A stretch of DNA of 24,828 bases from DATJGF01 sp035495315 (GTDB lineage: Bacteria; Verrucomicrobiota; Verrucomicrobiia; Limisphaerales; UBA8199), in assembly GCA_035495315.1 (NCBI GenBank), contig DATJGF010000087.1, positions 1 to 24,828 on the forward strand, read 5' to 3'. This document shows positions 1 through 6,319 of this stretch, in pieces (position 1 is the stretch's first letter; every line of letters starts with the position of its first letter). The translations under genes were made by a program, and so were the position numbers. Below the pieces are notes generated by a model that worked only from the letters and a program-made list of their open reading frames with translations, was not told the origin of the DNA and did not search any database.

Positions 1-21
1 GCAACACACCATCTATTAGGC

Positions 22-64
22 GGGAGAACGTGCTCCCATTCAGGGGTGGGAACGACCGTTCCCA
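22..64. repeat. two adjacent short palindromes
   Basis: Two inverted repeats lie side by side. The first pairs gggag (22-26) with ctccc (33-37). The second pairs tgggaacg (47-54) with cgttccca (57-64), an 8-bp perfect palindrome with only two bases between the arms. Both are built around a related GGGA..ACG core. They could be an operator or a decayed repeat unit. No gene can be assigned on either side within the window. Confidence 0.45.
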
Positions 65-257
65 GGATGGACAAAGAGCGGCTTGCCGCCTTATCCTAAA
101 ACCAATTTATGAGAGAGAAGATTTCCGAACACTTCCTAACATATGAGCTTCCTTTTAGTTCCATTAGGTTCCGTTCAAGGGAAAAGCGAGAAACACACAG
201 CGGGCCTGATTTACCGAGAGATCGCGCATTTTCAGGCACTTGCGCGGAACGGCTCAA
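65..257. other. non-coding stretch, no gene recognised
   Basis: Only short open frames occur here and none resembles a known protein. There is a 6-bp inverted repeat, cgcgca/tgcgcg, near 222-245, but its 12-base loop does not fit a tRNA anticodon arm. The stretch is best read as eroded accessory DNA upstream of the tRNA fragment. Confidence 0.5.
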
Positions 258-285
258 ATGAGTTCAAATCTCACCGCCCCGACCA
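258..285 (+). tRNA. tRNA 3' end fragment (T arm, acceptor strand, CCA), possibly tRNA-Pro
   Basis: Positions 258-274 look like a T arm: atgag, the seven-base loop ttcaaat, then ctcac, with four of five stem pairs intact. They are followed directly by cgccccg, discriminator A and CCA (275-285), exactly the layout of the last third of a tRNA. No matching 5' acceptor strand (cggggcg), D arm or anticodon arm lies upstream at the right distance, so this is a fragment. A C1-G72 pair with A73 would suit tRNA-Pro. Integrases often duplicate tRNA 3' ends, so it may be a leftover attachment site. Confidence 0.5.
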
Positions 286-434
286 TTTTTCACTGGGGAC
301 CTGTAACTGGTGCAGATGCTCTTAGAAGACAGAAGACGATTAAGGAGATTCAAGCCAAGGTATGACGTCAGATGATCCAGCCAACTAAGGGAATTCGGAT
401 TTGACCCACCCGGAAAATCTGATGATCTGATTTT

Positions 435-565
435 GTGAAGAAAGTGACCATTAGCGTAACGGAAGCAGGACGTAACTTCGCCGAGTGCGTCAACCGTTCC
501 CATTACCAAAACGTCACGTTCGTTCTCGGCAGAAACTCAAAGCGCCAATCAACAAATGGGCATAA
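435..565 (+). pseudogene. Phd/YefM-type antitoxin remnant with internal deletion
   Basis: From a GTG at 435 the frame reads like the start of a Phd/YefM-type antitoxin: VKKVTISVTEAGRNF, then CVNRSHYQNVTFVL, the DNA-binding half. After about codon 31 similarity stops. Shifted frame 530-565 reads QKLKAPINKWA and ends at TAA 563-565, which resembles the C-terminal tail of such antitoxins. The middle, perhaps about 30 codons, is missing and the two ends are in different frames, so no intact antitoxin can be made. The stop overlaps the ATG of the toxin remnant, the usual antitoxin-toxin arrangement. The family match is from memory of the sequence pattern. Confidence 0.65.
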
Positions 566-675
566 TTCTCGATGCGGACGTCATCATCCGCGGCGAGAAG
601 GGTGTGTTTCCGTCAACACTTACCGCTTGGCAACCCCGCACATCGCCTCGCACCATTGTTCGATTTTGGTTTTAA
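556..675 (+). pseudogene. VapC-like PIN toxin, N-terminal remnant
   Basis: ATG 556 opens a frame reading MGIILDADVIIRGEKG, which matches the first strand of VapC/PIN ribonucleases, including the first catalytic Asp (residue 6). Similarity ends at about codon 18 (near 609). The frame then runs into the 3' end of arsC on the other strand and stops at 673-675. A complete PIN domain is about 130 residues, so roughly 85 percent is gone along with the other acidic residues. Its first bases overlap the last codons of the antitoxin remnant. Confidence 0.6.
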
Positions 676-1060
676 TCGCGTCTCGCACCTCGCGGGTCCT
701 GGCCAACCGTTCTTCGCGTGTGCCCTGAAAGCTGGATGGGTCGGCAAAGCTCCAATGCAGCCGTCGGGTGACCCCGGGAAAGACAGGGCAACGTTCTGCG
801 CTGGTTTCATCACAAACTGTTATGACGTAAGTGAACTTTTTGCCCGATTTGATCATTTCCAACACTGCTTTGGTCTTCTTGCCCTCTATGTCAATTCCGA
901 CTTCCTGCATAACTTCCACCACCATTGGGTTAAGCGTGCCGGGTTCGAGACCGGCGCTGTGGGCCTCGAACTCCTGGCCGCAGATTTGATTCAGGAATGC
1001 CTCCGCCATTTGGCTGCGGGCGCTGTTATGGATGCAGACAAACAGGATGTTTTTCTTCAT
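620..1060 (-). CDS. arsC: arsenate reductase, thioredoxin-dependent (LMW-PTP fold)
   Basis: This 146-residue protein has the full size and signature of thioredoxin-coupled ArsC, which reduces arsenate to arsenite in the cytoplasm for export. The phosphatase-like P-loop is C9-I-H-N-S-A-R15 (CX5R). Cys83 and Cys91, in VCDETSAERCPVF, match the two further redox cysteines of the family (Cys82 and Cys89 in the Staphylococcus aureus enzyme). A PGV and DPSS segment follows, as in ArsC and unlike true low-molecular-weight tyrosine phosphatases. All catalytic residues are present, so the gene looks functional. No arsR, arsB or acr3 is in the window. It lies between a decayed toxin-antitoxin locus and a possible aquaporin remnant, which points to acquired or rearranged DNA. 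Confidence 0.9.
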   Translation of the reverse strand: MKKNILFVCIHNSARSQMAEAFLNQICGQEFEAHSAGLEPGTLNPMVVEVMQEVGIDIEGKKTKAVLEMIKSGKKFTYVITVCDETSAERCPVFPGVTRRLHWSFADPSSFQGTREERLARTREVRDAIKTKIEQWCEAMCGVAKR

Positions 1061-1257
1061 ACGGGCCGATACACTCGGCGACGAGTCTCTTCATGCTTGG
1101 AACGGAATTCTCGCGAGGAGCGATGCCGCGGCCAAGCTGCGACTGTTACGACATTGTTCCCAAAATAATCCCGTTCTAGTCTGTTTGGCTATAAATGGCA
1201 GGTTACCAACAAGACCAGTTTGCTGGAATTCGGCTTTACGACACACACCAGCCGTAC
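1061..1257. other. intergenic gap with possible aquaporin start remnant
   Basis: No intact gene is here. On the minus strand, ATG at 1094-1092 opens ten codons reading MKRLVAECIG, very like the first residues of MIP/aquaporin channels, which are often neighbours of arsC. The frame then passes out of phase into the arsC start. The remainder holds no open frame I can support and no clear arsC promoter. Confidence 0.35.
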
Positions 1258-1872
1258 CTAGCGGACGGCGACGTAACTGGCAGCTGGCGTGTACTGGTAA
1301 GGCTGCGAATCTAACACCCAGGTGCCGTTTGCAGGTTTGCGCGCAGGAGCTGCCGGGAGAGGAGTTGCAGGCACTGTCTTTGGCGCAACATATATTGGCG
1401 CGGGCGAAACATATTTTGCAGCGGGTGCGGCATGTGCTGACGCGACTGTCACCGAAGCAGCTGCGGTGGGCTGGGCGTAAACCACGGGGGCGTAAGCGTA
1501 GCCGTAAGCGGGGTAACTGTAAGCCGGATAACCATAATAGCCATATGGGTAACCAAATCCGATTCCAAAACTGAAGTAAGGCCAGCCACAGCCCCCATAC
1601 CAGCCGTGCCCGTAATAACCGCCGTAATAACCGTGCCCATAATATCCATGATATCCATACCCGCCGTAATACCCGTGTCCCCCGTGCGATCCGCCGCCTC
1701 CGTGCCAACCGCCGCCTCCATGCCAACCGCCGCCGCCGTGCCCGCCACCGCCGCCGTGCCCGCCACCGCCGTGCCCGCCACCACCGCCACCGCCACCGTG
1801 CCCAGCCTGTGCGAGCATTGGAGCAATCAGCATCGCCAAAATGAAGAAAATAATCCGAAATGGCCGTTTCAT
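1258..1872 (-). CDS. secreted Gly/His/Tyr-rich low-complexity protein
   Basis: I do not recognise a family. From ATG 1872 the product is 204 residues. This start is preferred over the in-frame ATG at 1932 because it places a clear signal peptide at the N terminus (MKRPFRIIFF, hydrophobic core, AQA-G cleavage site) and has AAAGG upstream. Residues about 24-65 are GHGGGG-type repeats with interspersed Trp. Residues about 66-130 are Tyr/Gly-rich (YYGGYG, GYPYGYYG). The last 75 residues are Ala/Pro/Val-rich and end in TWVLDSQPYQYTP. The His-rich repeats could bind metal, or the protein could be a structural surface or envelope component. It lies downstream of the sigma/anti-sigma pair on the same strand and might be a target, but that is inference. 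Confidence 0.75.
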   Translation of the reverse strand: MKRPFRIIFFILAMLIAPMLAQAGHGGGGGGGGHGGGGHGGGGGHGGGGWHGGGGWHGGGGSHGGHGYYGGYGYHGYYGHGYYGGYYGHGWYGGCGWPYFSFGIGFGYPYGYYGYPAYSYPAYGYAYAPVVYAQPTAAASVTVASAHAAPAAKYVSPAPIYVAPKTVPATPLPAAPARKPANGTWVLDSQPYQYTPAASYVAVR

Positions 1873-1953
1873 ACGTTCGCCTTTCACTAACATTAACCTA
1901 AGCCGCAAGCTCGTGCTGTCAAGCGACTTCAATCGAGCAAGGCTTACAATTGT

Positions 1954-2448
1954 TTAATGAAGCTGAAATCCATCCGCATCGGCTGGGTTGAGAAACACCA
2001 ATTCGGCTGTCGACGTGGAACGGTAAACCAATGCCGCAGGCCTGCTAGTCAAAAGGGCCAATAACTTGTCATCTCCAATGCGCTCATAGAGCTCTGAAGC
2101 AGGAATCTCCTCGACCAAGGCGATTGAAGTTCCCAACGAGTTTACAGAACCTATCAAACTCGCTTCCGTGGTGACTATACTGCCCGGCGTCAGTGGCGCC
2201 GAATGCACTCGCATCGGATTCGCTTGCCGCGCGACCATCACGTTATGTTTTGGGAAAAATCTCACTCCCAGCGCGACGATCAGGAATAGAGAGGCTGCAG
2301 TGGCCAATGCCTGAACGCGTCTGCGGCGCACGCGACGCTGTTGCACCGCCGCCAGCATTTGATCAAGAGAACTCTCCCGGAAAGAGGGCGTAGCGGCCTC
2401 CCCGAGCAGGTCGCTCAGCAGTTCATCTTTTGCAGGGTCATCTTTCAT
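1954..2448 (-). CDS. probable anti-sigma factor, single-pass membrane protein
   Basis: The 164-residue product has a short cytoplasmic N terminus rich in acidic residues, a basic cluster (QQRRVRRRR), one hydrophobic segment at about 45-65 (ALATAASLFLIVALGV) and a periplasmic C-terminal region of about 100 residues. That topology and its position directly after an ECF sigma gene suggest an anti-sigma factor, although no zinc-binding HxxxCxxC motif is present. Its ATG overlaps the end of the sigma gene by 11 nt (2438-2448), implying translational coupling and matched amounts of the two proteins. The C-terminal half has no domain I can name. The function rests mainly on context. Confidence 0.6.
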   Translation of the reverse strand: MKDDPAKDELLSDLLGEAATPSFRESSLDQMLAAVQQRRVRRRRVQALATAASLFLIVALGVRFFPKHNVMVARQANPMRVHSAPLTPGSIVTTEASLIGSVNSLGTSIALVEEIPASELYERIGDDKLLALLTSRPAALVYRSTSTAELVFLNPADADGFQLH

Positions 2449-3025
2449 TTTTCAATTGTGAGAGCACTGTCTCTCTTAGCTTTTGCCGAATTCGCACGAG
2501 GCGCGACTCGATCGCTTTCTCGCTCACCTGGCCATGCTGCGCGAGCTGACGCACCGACTCGCCTTCGAAATACTTTCTCTCGATCAGTTCACGGTCCTCG
2601 AGCGGAAGGGCCGCCAGGTTGATTTCCAGCAGCTCTTTGATCCGGAAATAGGTCTGTTCGGTTTGTGAGTCGTGTTCGACGACCGCGTGTTTGAAAAATC
2701 GCTGCAGCACAGCCATATAACGGCTGGAGCGCCGAGTCTCATCCGCGACCGAACTCCGGGCCAAAACGGTGAGCCAGCTCCAGAAAGCCGGCTCGGAATC
2801 GAAGCGTTTCACATGGCGAGCGACGCGCAGCAAGGTGGTCTGTAAAGCCTCGCGGGCCAGTTGTTCATCGCGCGTCACCACCACCAGATAGGCAAGCAGC
2901 CGGTTGAAATAGGCGGTGTGGAACTGCATATAACCTGCTTCCTCACCTTTGATCATCTGGCGCGTCAGCGTTGCGATATCGGGCGTGACTTGGGTCGGAT
3001 CCGGCAACTTGATTTCGTCAATCAT
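2438..3025 (-). CDS. ECF-type RNA polymerase sigma factor
   Basis: From ATG 3025 the protein is 195 residues, typical for an ECF sigma factor. Longer readings from 3133 would run into the preceding gene and add no conserved sequence. Region 2 is seen as YFNRLLAYLVVVTRDEQLAREALQ and the following FDSEPAFWSWLTVLARS. Region 4, the -35 binding helix-turn-helix, is ALPLEDRELIERKYFEG...SVRQLAQHGQVSEKAIESRLVRIRQKLRE. It would direct RNA polymerase to a small regulon. The downstream overlapping gene encodes its likely membrane-bound inhibitor, so release by an envelope signal is a reasonable model. Region 2 is less canonical than region 4. Confidence 0.82.
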   Translation of the reverse strand: MIDEIKLPDPTQVTPDIATLTRQMIKGEEAGYMQFHTAYFNRLLAYLVVVTRDEQLAREALQTTLLRVARHVKRFDSEPAFWSWLTVLARSSVADETRRSSRYMAVLQRFFKHAVVEHDSQTEQTYFRIKELLEINLAALPLEDRELIERKYFEGESVRQLAQHGQVSEKAIESRLVRIRQKLRETVLSQLKNER

Positions 3026-3089
3026 CACAGATGCCAGATGCTGGATCGACAAGAAACACCTCAAGCCAATGCCCTCCCAGCACAGGCCG

Positions 3090-3806
3090 CTACTTTGCCG
3101 GGGCTGCATCCTTTTTTGGGGAAGAGGGCGCACTCTTCAATTCCTGCAGCACGTCATTAATCGTGCGCAATTGGTCGACCGGGCCTACGGCTATCAGCAG
3201 TTTTGTTTCCGGATGGAATTTCAGTTGCGGCGTCGACTTCACTCCCAGCATCTTCCATCCGGTTTGAATTGCCGTAGTGATGTCCTCAATCGAGTAGTTT
3301 TGCAGATATTCACCCAGCTGATAAAACTTGCAAAACTCCTGAACTGGGCGTGGTTTATTCGCCTTGAAATAAAAGATGGCATCCTCGCCATGACCTTGGG
3401 TTTCAAAGCTATAATAGGTGTTGAGAATAGTGCCGCCAACCAGCTCCTGTCTTTGGCTTGCCATCGAGATCGCGTTGAAGAGATCCGGCACAGTAACCGA
3501 CTTGAACCTCATCGCTGGCAGTTCAATGCTCTCATCATCCTTCTGGATAATGACGTTGAGCGGCTTGCTGGTGGTTTTTTCAATGGCCGAAATCAAATCA
3601 CGTGGGGTCCCACCCCGGAAGTCCAGATCGAATTTTTGCCAGGAAATTTGCTGTCCTCCGCCAGCCGGTTGGGCGGTCGAACCTGGCCGTCCTGGAGGAA
3701 ATGTCGGAGGGGCCTCTGGCTGGTTTTGGGCACCGGCAATCTGAGCCGCAAGACCCGACCCGAGTATAAGACTTAGAATGACTTTGTTCATATAATTTGT
3801 TTTCAT
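3090..3806 (-). CDS. secreted STN/secretin N-domain-like protein
   Basis: The 238-residue product has a signal peptide (MNKVILSLILGSGLAAQIAGAQ), a Pro/Gly-rich linker to about residue 55, then a folded region beginning WQKFDLDFRGGTPRDLISAIEKTTSKPLNVII. This resembles the short N-terminal (STN) domain of secretins and TonB receptors. A second alpha-beta unit (LKFHPETKLLIAVGPVDQLRTINDVLQEL) near residues 195-225 resembles secretin N-domain repeats. There is no secretin barrel or TonB plug, so it is a stand-alone periplasmic protein. It precedes the sigma and anti-sigma genes on the same strand with a 64-nt gap and may belong to the same regulon. Start ATG 3806 is the longer option; ATG 3791 also precedes the signal peptide. 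Confidence 0.6.
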   Translation of the reverse strand: MKTNYMNKVILSLILGSGLAAQIAGAQNQPEAPPTFPPGRPGSTAQPAGGGQQISWQKFDLDFRGGTPRDLISAIEKTTSKPLNVIIQKDDESIELPAMRFKSVTVPDLFNAISMASQRQELVGGTILNTYYSFETQGHGEDAIFYFKANKPRPVQEFCKFYQLGEYLQNYSIEDITTAIQTGWKMLGVKSTPQLKFHPETKLLIAVGPVDQLRTINDVLQELKSAPSSPKKDAAPAK

Positions 3807-3933
3807 CGTTCACGAGATACACGCCGGCCAAGTGAAAATCCTTCGAACAAAATCAACTGAAGAACGGCTGGCTCGGCCACGTTTAGCCGTTCGTGCATCC
3901 GCGTTACGCGAGATCATCTTGAACATTAATAAG

Positions 3934-5085
3934 ATGCATCGATTGAATCAGATTGCCCAGGCATGGATTTGCAGCGCTGTTCTGATTTCGACCGTATCCC
4001 TGAGCCAGGAAAACGCGGCGATCTCAATTCCGGCTCCCAAGGATTCATGGAAAAACTTGCTTGCATTTTTTGACCCTCCGTCTGCGTTCCGCAATCAACT
4101 CGGCACCTATCGATCACCGCTGCAATTCGCGGATGGCACGCGGGTCATGAGCGCCGCGGACTGGCCCCGCCGCAGGAAAGAGATTCTCGAGCAATGGGAA
4201 GGAGTAATGGGACCATGGCCAGCCTTGTTCGAAAAGCCCAAGGTTGAGTTTCTCTCGAGTAGTCGGCGCGACAACTTCACCCAGCATAAGGTCCGAATTG
4301 AGATTGCTCCGCATCAGATCAGTGATGGATGGTTGCTTGTACCCGAAGGCGAGGGCAGGTTCCCGGCGGTGCTCGTGTTGTATTACGAGCCGGAAACCAG
4401 CATCGGCATAAGCAACGAACCGCTGCGCGATTTCGGCTATCAACTGGCGCGCCGGGGATTTGTGACGCTCTCGATCGGAACACCGGGCGGCAATGCTTGG
4501 AAGCCGGACATTGGCAGCGCGCAGTGCCAACCACTCTCGTTCCACGCGTATGTAGCGGCCAATTGTTGGTACGCGCTGGCAAATTTGCCTGAAGTGGATC
4601 GCACGCGAATTGGTGTGGTTGGCCATTCTTATGGCGGCAAGTGGGCTATATTCGCGGCAGCGTTATGGGACAAATTCGCGGCTGTGGCGGTGAGTGACCC
4701 TGGCATCGTTTTCGATGAAACCAGACAAAACGTCAATTACTGGGAACCGTGGTATTTAGGACAGGACACAAAAGAGTCTCGCGCCAAGGCTGGCATTCCG
4801 ACATCTGAAAATCCCCGCACAGGGGCCTACAAGCGACTGGTTGCGGAGGGACACGATTTACATGAGTTGCACGCATTGATCGCCCCACACCCTTTCCTGG
4901 TGTCGGGCGGCTCGGAAGATCCGCCAAGCCGTTGGGCGGCGCTGAACCATCTTCGCGCACTGAATGGGCTCCTGGGTTACACCAACCGCGTCGCACTGAC
5001 CTCCCGCCCCGGACACACCCCCACGGCCGAATCAAACAGTCAGATTTACACTTTTTTTGAGCACTTCCTGAAAGATGCGAAATGA
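3934..5085 (+). CDS. exported alpha/beta hydrolase (dienelactone hydrolase/acetyl esterase type)
   Basis: From ATG 3934 the protein is 383 residues with an N-terminal signal peptide (hydrophobic WICSAVLISTVSLS). An in-frame GTG at 3832 would add 34 residues that bury the signal peptide, so I reject it. The catalytic triad is visible: nucleophile Ser232 in GHSYGG, probable Asp329 in SGGSEDPP, and His361 in RPGHTPT. Residues about 40-95, before the fold, contain a WPRRRKEILEQWEGVMGPWP segment seen in large exported esterases of Planctomycetes and Verrucomicrobia that act on plant polysaccharides. Substrate is unknown; an acyl or methyl ester on a glycan is plausible. The stop overlaps the next gene (ATGA), so the two are probably co-expressed. 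Confidence 0.75.
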   Translation: MHRLNQIAQAWICSAVLISTVSLSQENAAISIPAPKDSWKNLLAFFDPPSAFRNQLGTYRSPLQFADGTRVMSAADWPRRRKEILEQWEGVMGPWPALFEKPKVEFLSSSRRDNFTQHKVRIEIAPHQISDGWLLVPEGEGRFPAVLVLYYEPETSIGISNEPLRDFGYQLARRGFVTLSIGTPGGNAWKPDIGSAQCQPLSFHAYVAANCWYALANLPEVDRTRIGVVGHSYGGKWAIFAAALWDKFAAVAVSDPGIVFDETRQNVNYWEPWYLGQDTKESRAKAGIPTSENPRTGAYKRLVAEGHDLHELHALIAPHPFLVSGGSEDPPSRWAALNHLRALNGLLGYTNRVALTSRPGHTPTAESNSQIYTFFEHFLKDAK

Positions 5086-5729
5086 GCGCGCTTAATCCAT
5101 TGCAGGTGCCACGAATCCAAGAGATTCGCTCCGGACGCAAGTTCTGGGGTTACCTGGACACAGAGGCATTACGTACACGTTACGTGTTGGCTGCTCATTT
5201 CGTACGCGAATGCAGTCACGTCGTGGAGATCGGAGGTTATCGGGGAAACGTGATCACTTCGTTTTTATACGGTCACCACGAGGAGGTTACCGTCTTCAGC
5301 CTGGACGAGGAATTTGAAGAGATGGAACGCCAGGAACTCAACGGCGCTCCGTGCCGAGTCCGCCACATTCGCGACTATTTTCAAGCGCACGTTGAGCAAA
5401 CCAGCGCCACGAGTTGGAGCTTGGGAGTAGTCGTGCTGGGATTGGAACTTCATGGCGATATGCAACCCTTGCTGGCATTGTTCAAGCGCTCCCGCGTGGT
5501 CGTGCTCGAATCCTCCGCGGATTATCCACCGAGCATCGCTACCCTGGACCAAATCCTTTCAGCCGTTCCGGCACACACCATCTGTCGGATTGATCTCGAT
5601 TTGTCTGCCAATGAAACGCTGCTGGCGAATGAACTGGAGACGAACATGAACCGCCCGTTTTGGCGGCGGCGCATGCACGTTATTCAACCGACACCAACAG
5701 AGGTGACGTCGAGCACCTGCCAAGGTTAA
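5082..5729 (+). CDS. methyltransferase-like protein of unknown function
   Basis: The 215-residue protein starts within the stop codon of the hydrolase gene (ATGA at 5082-5085). Residues 45-62 (HVVEIGGYRGNVITSFLY) look like motif I of Rossmann-fold SAM-dependent methyltransferases, with an acidic residue (FSLDEEFEE) near where motif II would be. Motif I has GGYRG in place of the usual GxGxG, so cofactor binding is uncertain. There is no signal peptide, so it is probably cytoplasmic even though its partner is exported. The 3' end converges on rplQ with only 13 nt between. I cannot assign a substrate. Confidence 0.5.
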   Translation: MSALNPLQVPRIQEIRSGRKFWGYLDTEALRTRYVLAAHFVRECSHVVEIGGYRGNVITSFLYGHHEEVTVFSLDEEFEEMERQELNGAPCRVRHIRDYFQAHVEQTSATSWSLGVVVLGLELHGDMQPLLALFKRSRVVVLESSADYPPSIATLDQILSAVPAHTICRIDLDLSANETLLANELETNMNRPFWRRRMHVIQPTPTEVTSSTCQG

Positions 5730-5742
5730 CGAAGAGGGCCGT

Positions 5743-6171
5743 TTACTTGGCGGCCTCTGCCGGCTTGGCCTCCGCCGCAGGTTTGGCTTCGACTGGGGCA
5801 GGCGGCGCAGCGGCACCGAGTTCGACCCATTCGAGAATGGCGCGTTGGCCGGAGTCGCCCTGCCGTTGGCCAAGCTTGACGATGCGCGTATAGCCCCCGT
5901 GCCGTTCTTTTTGGGCGGGAGCGATTTCGTTGAAGAGAATCTTCACGGCGTCTTCCTGATGCAACCGCGCCGCGGCGCGCCGTCGATCATGAATGCTGCC
6001 GCGTTTGCCCAGCGTAACCATTTTCTCGGCGACGGACCGGGCAGCCTTCGCTTTGGCGAGGGTGGTGGTGACGCGTTTGTGCTTGATTAGGCTGCAAACG
6101 AGGTTTGCCAGCATCGCGTTCCGGTGTTGACCGGTGCGGCCGAGTTTGGCGGTTCGCTTCAGGTGGCGCAT
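5743..6171 (-). CDS. rplQ: 50S ribosomal protein L17
   Basis: L17 binds 23S rRNA in the large subunit. The start MRHLKRTAKLGRTGQHRNAM and the following LVCSLIKHKRVTTTLAKAKA are diagnostic. The core ends at about residue 118 (RIVKLGQRQGDSGQRAILEWVEL). A tail of about 25 residues follows, made almost entirely of Ala, Pro, Glu and Lys. It is the last gene of the ribosomal block, in the usual place after rpoA, but 148 nt away with a hairpin-forming repeat between. No strong terminator follows: a 7-bp stem overlapping its stop (5734-5757) has no U tract. Confidence 0.97.
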   Translation of the reverse strand: MRHLKRTAKLGRTGQHRNAMLANLVCSLIKHKRVTTTLAKAKAARSVAEKMVTLGKRGSIHDRRRAAARLHQEDAVKILFNEIAPAQKERHGGYTRIVKLGQRQGDSGQRAILEWVELGAAAPPAPVEAKPAAEAKPAEAAK

Positions 6172-6235
6172 AAGGTTTAGTACGGGTGCGAGTAAGAATT
6201 GAAGAGGGAGAAGGAGAATGGACCGCTCAGCCCTG

Positions 6236-6260
6236 CCCTCACCCCTGGAAGGGGAGAGGG
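6236..6260. repeat. G/C-rich hairpin repeat between rpoA and rplQ
   Basis: The arms ccctc-a-cccc (6236-6245) and gggg-a-gaggg (6251-6260) form nine pairs with one A.A mismatch around a tggaa loop. The whole rpoA-rplQ gap (6172-6319) has no gene. A related G-rich string with the same cccTCACCC core on the opposite strand lies at 24623-24645, so this looks like a dispersed repeat that inserted between two essential genes. Confidence 0.6.
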
Positions 6261-6319
6261 AGAGCTATGAGAAGATGAGTCGGAGCTCATGGGCCATTCT
6301 ATCCTGTAGTCAGTATCTA

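Noticed and set aside
201..285. complete tRNA gene
   Set aside because: The 5' strand cgggcct pairs with only four acceptor bases, there is no D arm or seven-base anticodon loop, and the length of 85 would need a variable arm that is not there.
1091..1726. 211-codon Arg/Trp/Leu-rich minus frame
   Set aside because: It is a shadow of the Gly/His/Tyr-rich gene in another frame. The composition comes from reading Gly/Tyr codons out of phase, and it has no start signal or domain.
1680..1800. CRISPR-like or satellite tandem repeat
   Set aside because: The periodic ccgccgtgcc units are codons for the GHGGGG repeats of a secreted protein. There are no unique spacers.
2949..3776. 275-codon plus-strand frame
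   Set aside because: Antisense to the STN-like gene and the sigma gene region. No signal or family resemblance, while the minus-strand genes have clear features.
3832..3933. N-terminal extension of the alpha/beta hydrolase from GTG
   Set aside because: It would put 34 charged residues before a clear signal peptide and lacks a ribosome binding site.
5734..5757. terminator between rplQ and the methyltransferase-like gene
   Set aside because: A 7-bp stem with one bulge exists, but no U tract follows on either strand and it overlaps the rplQ stop.
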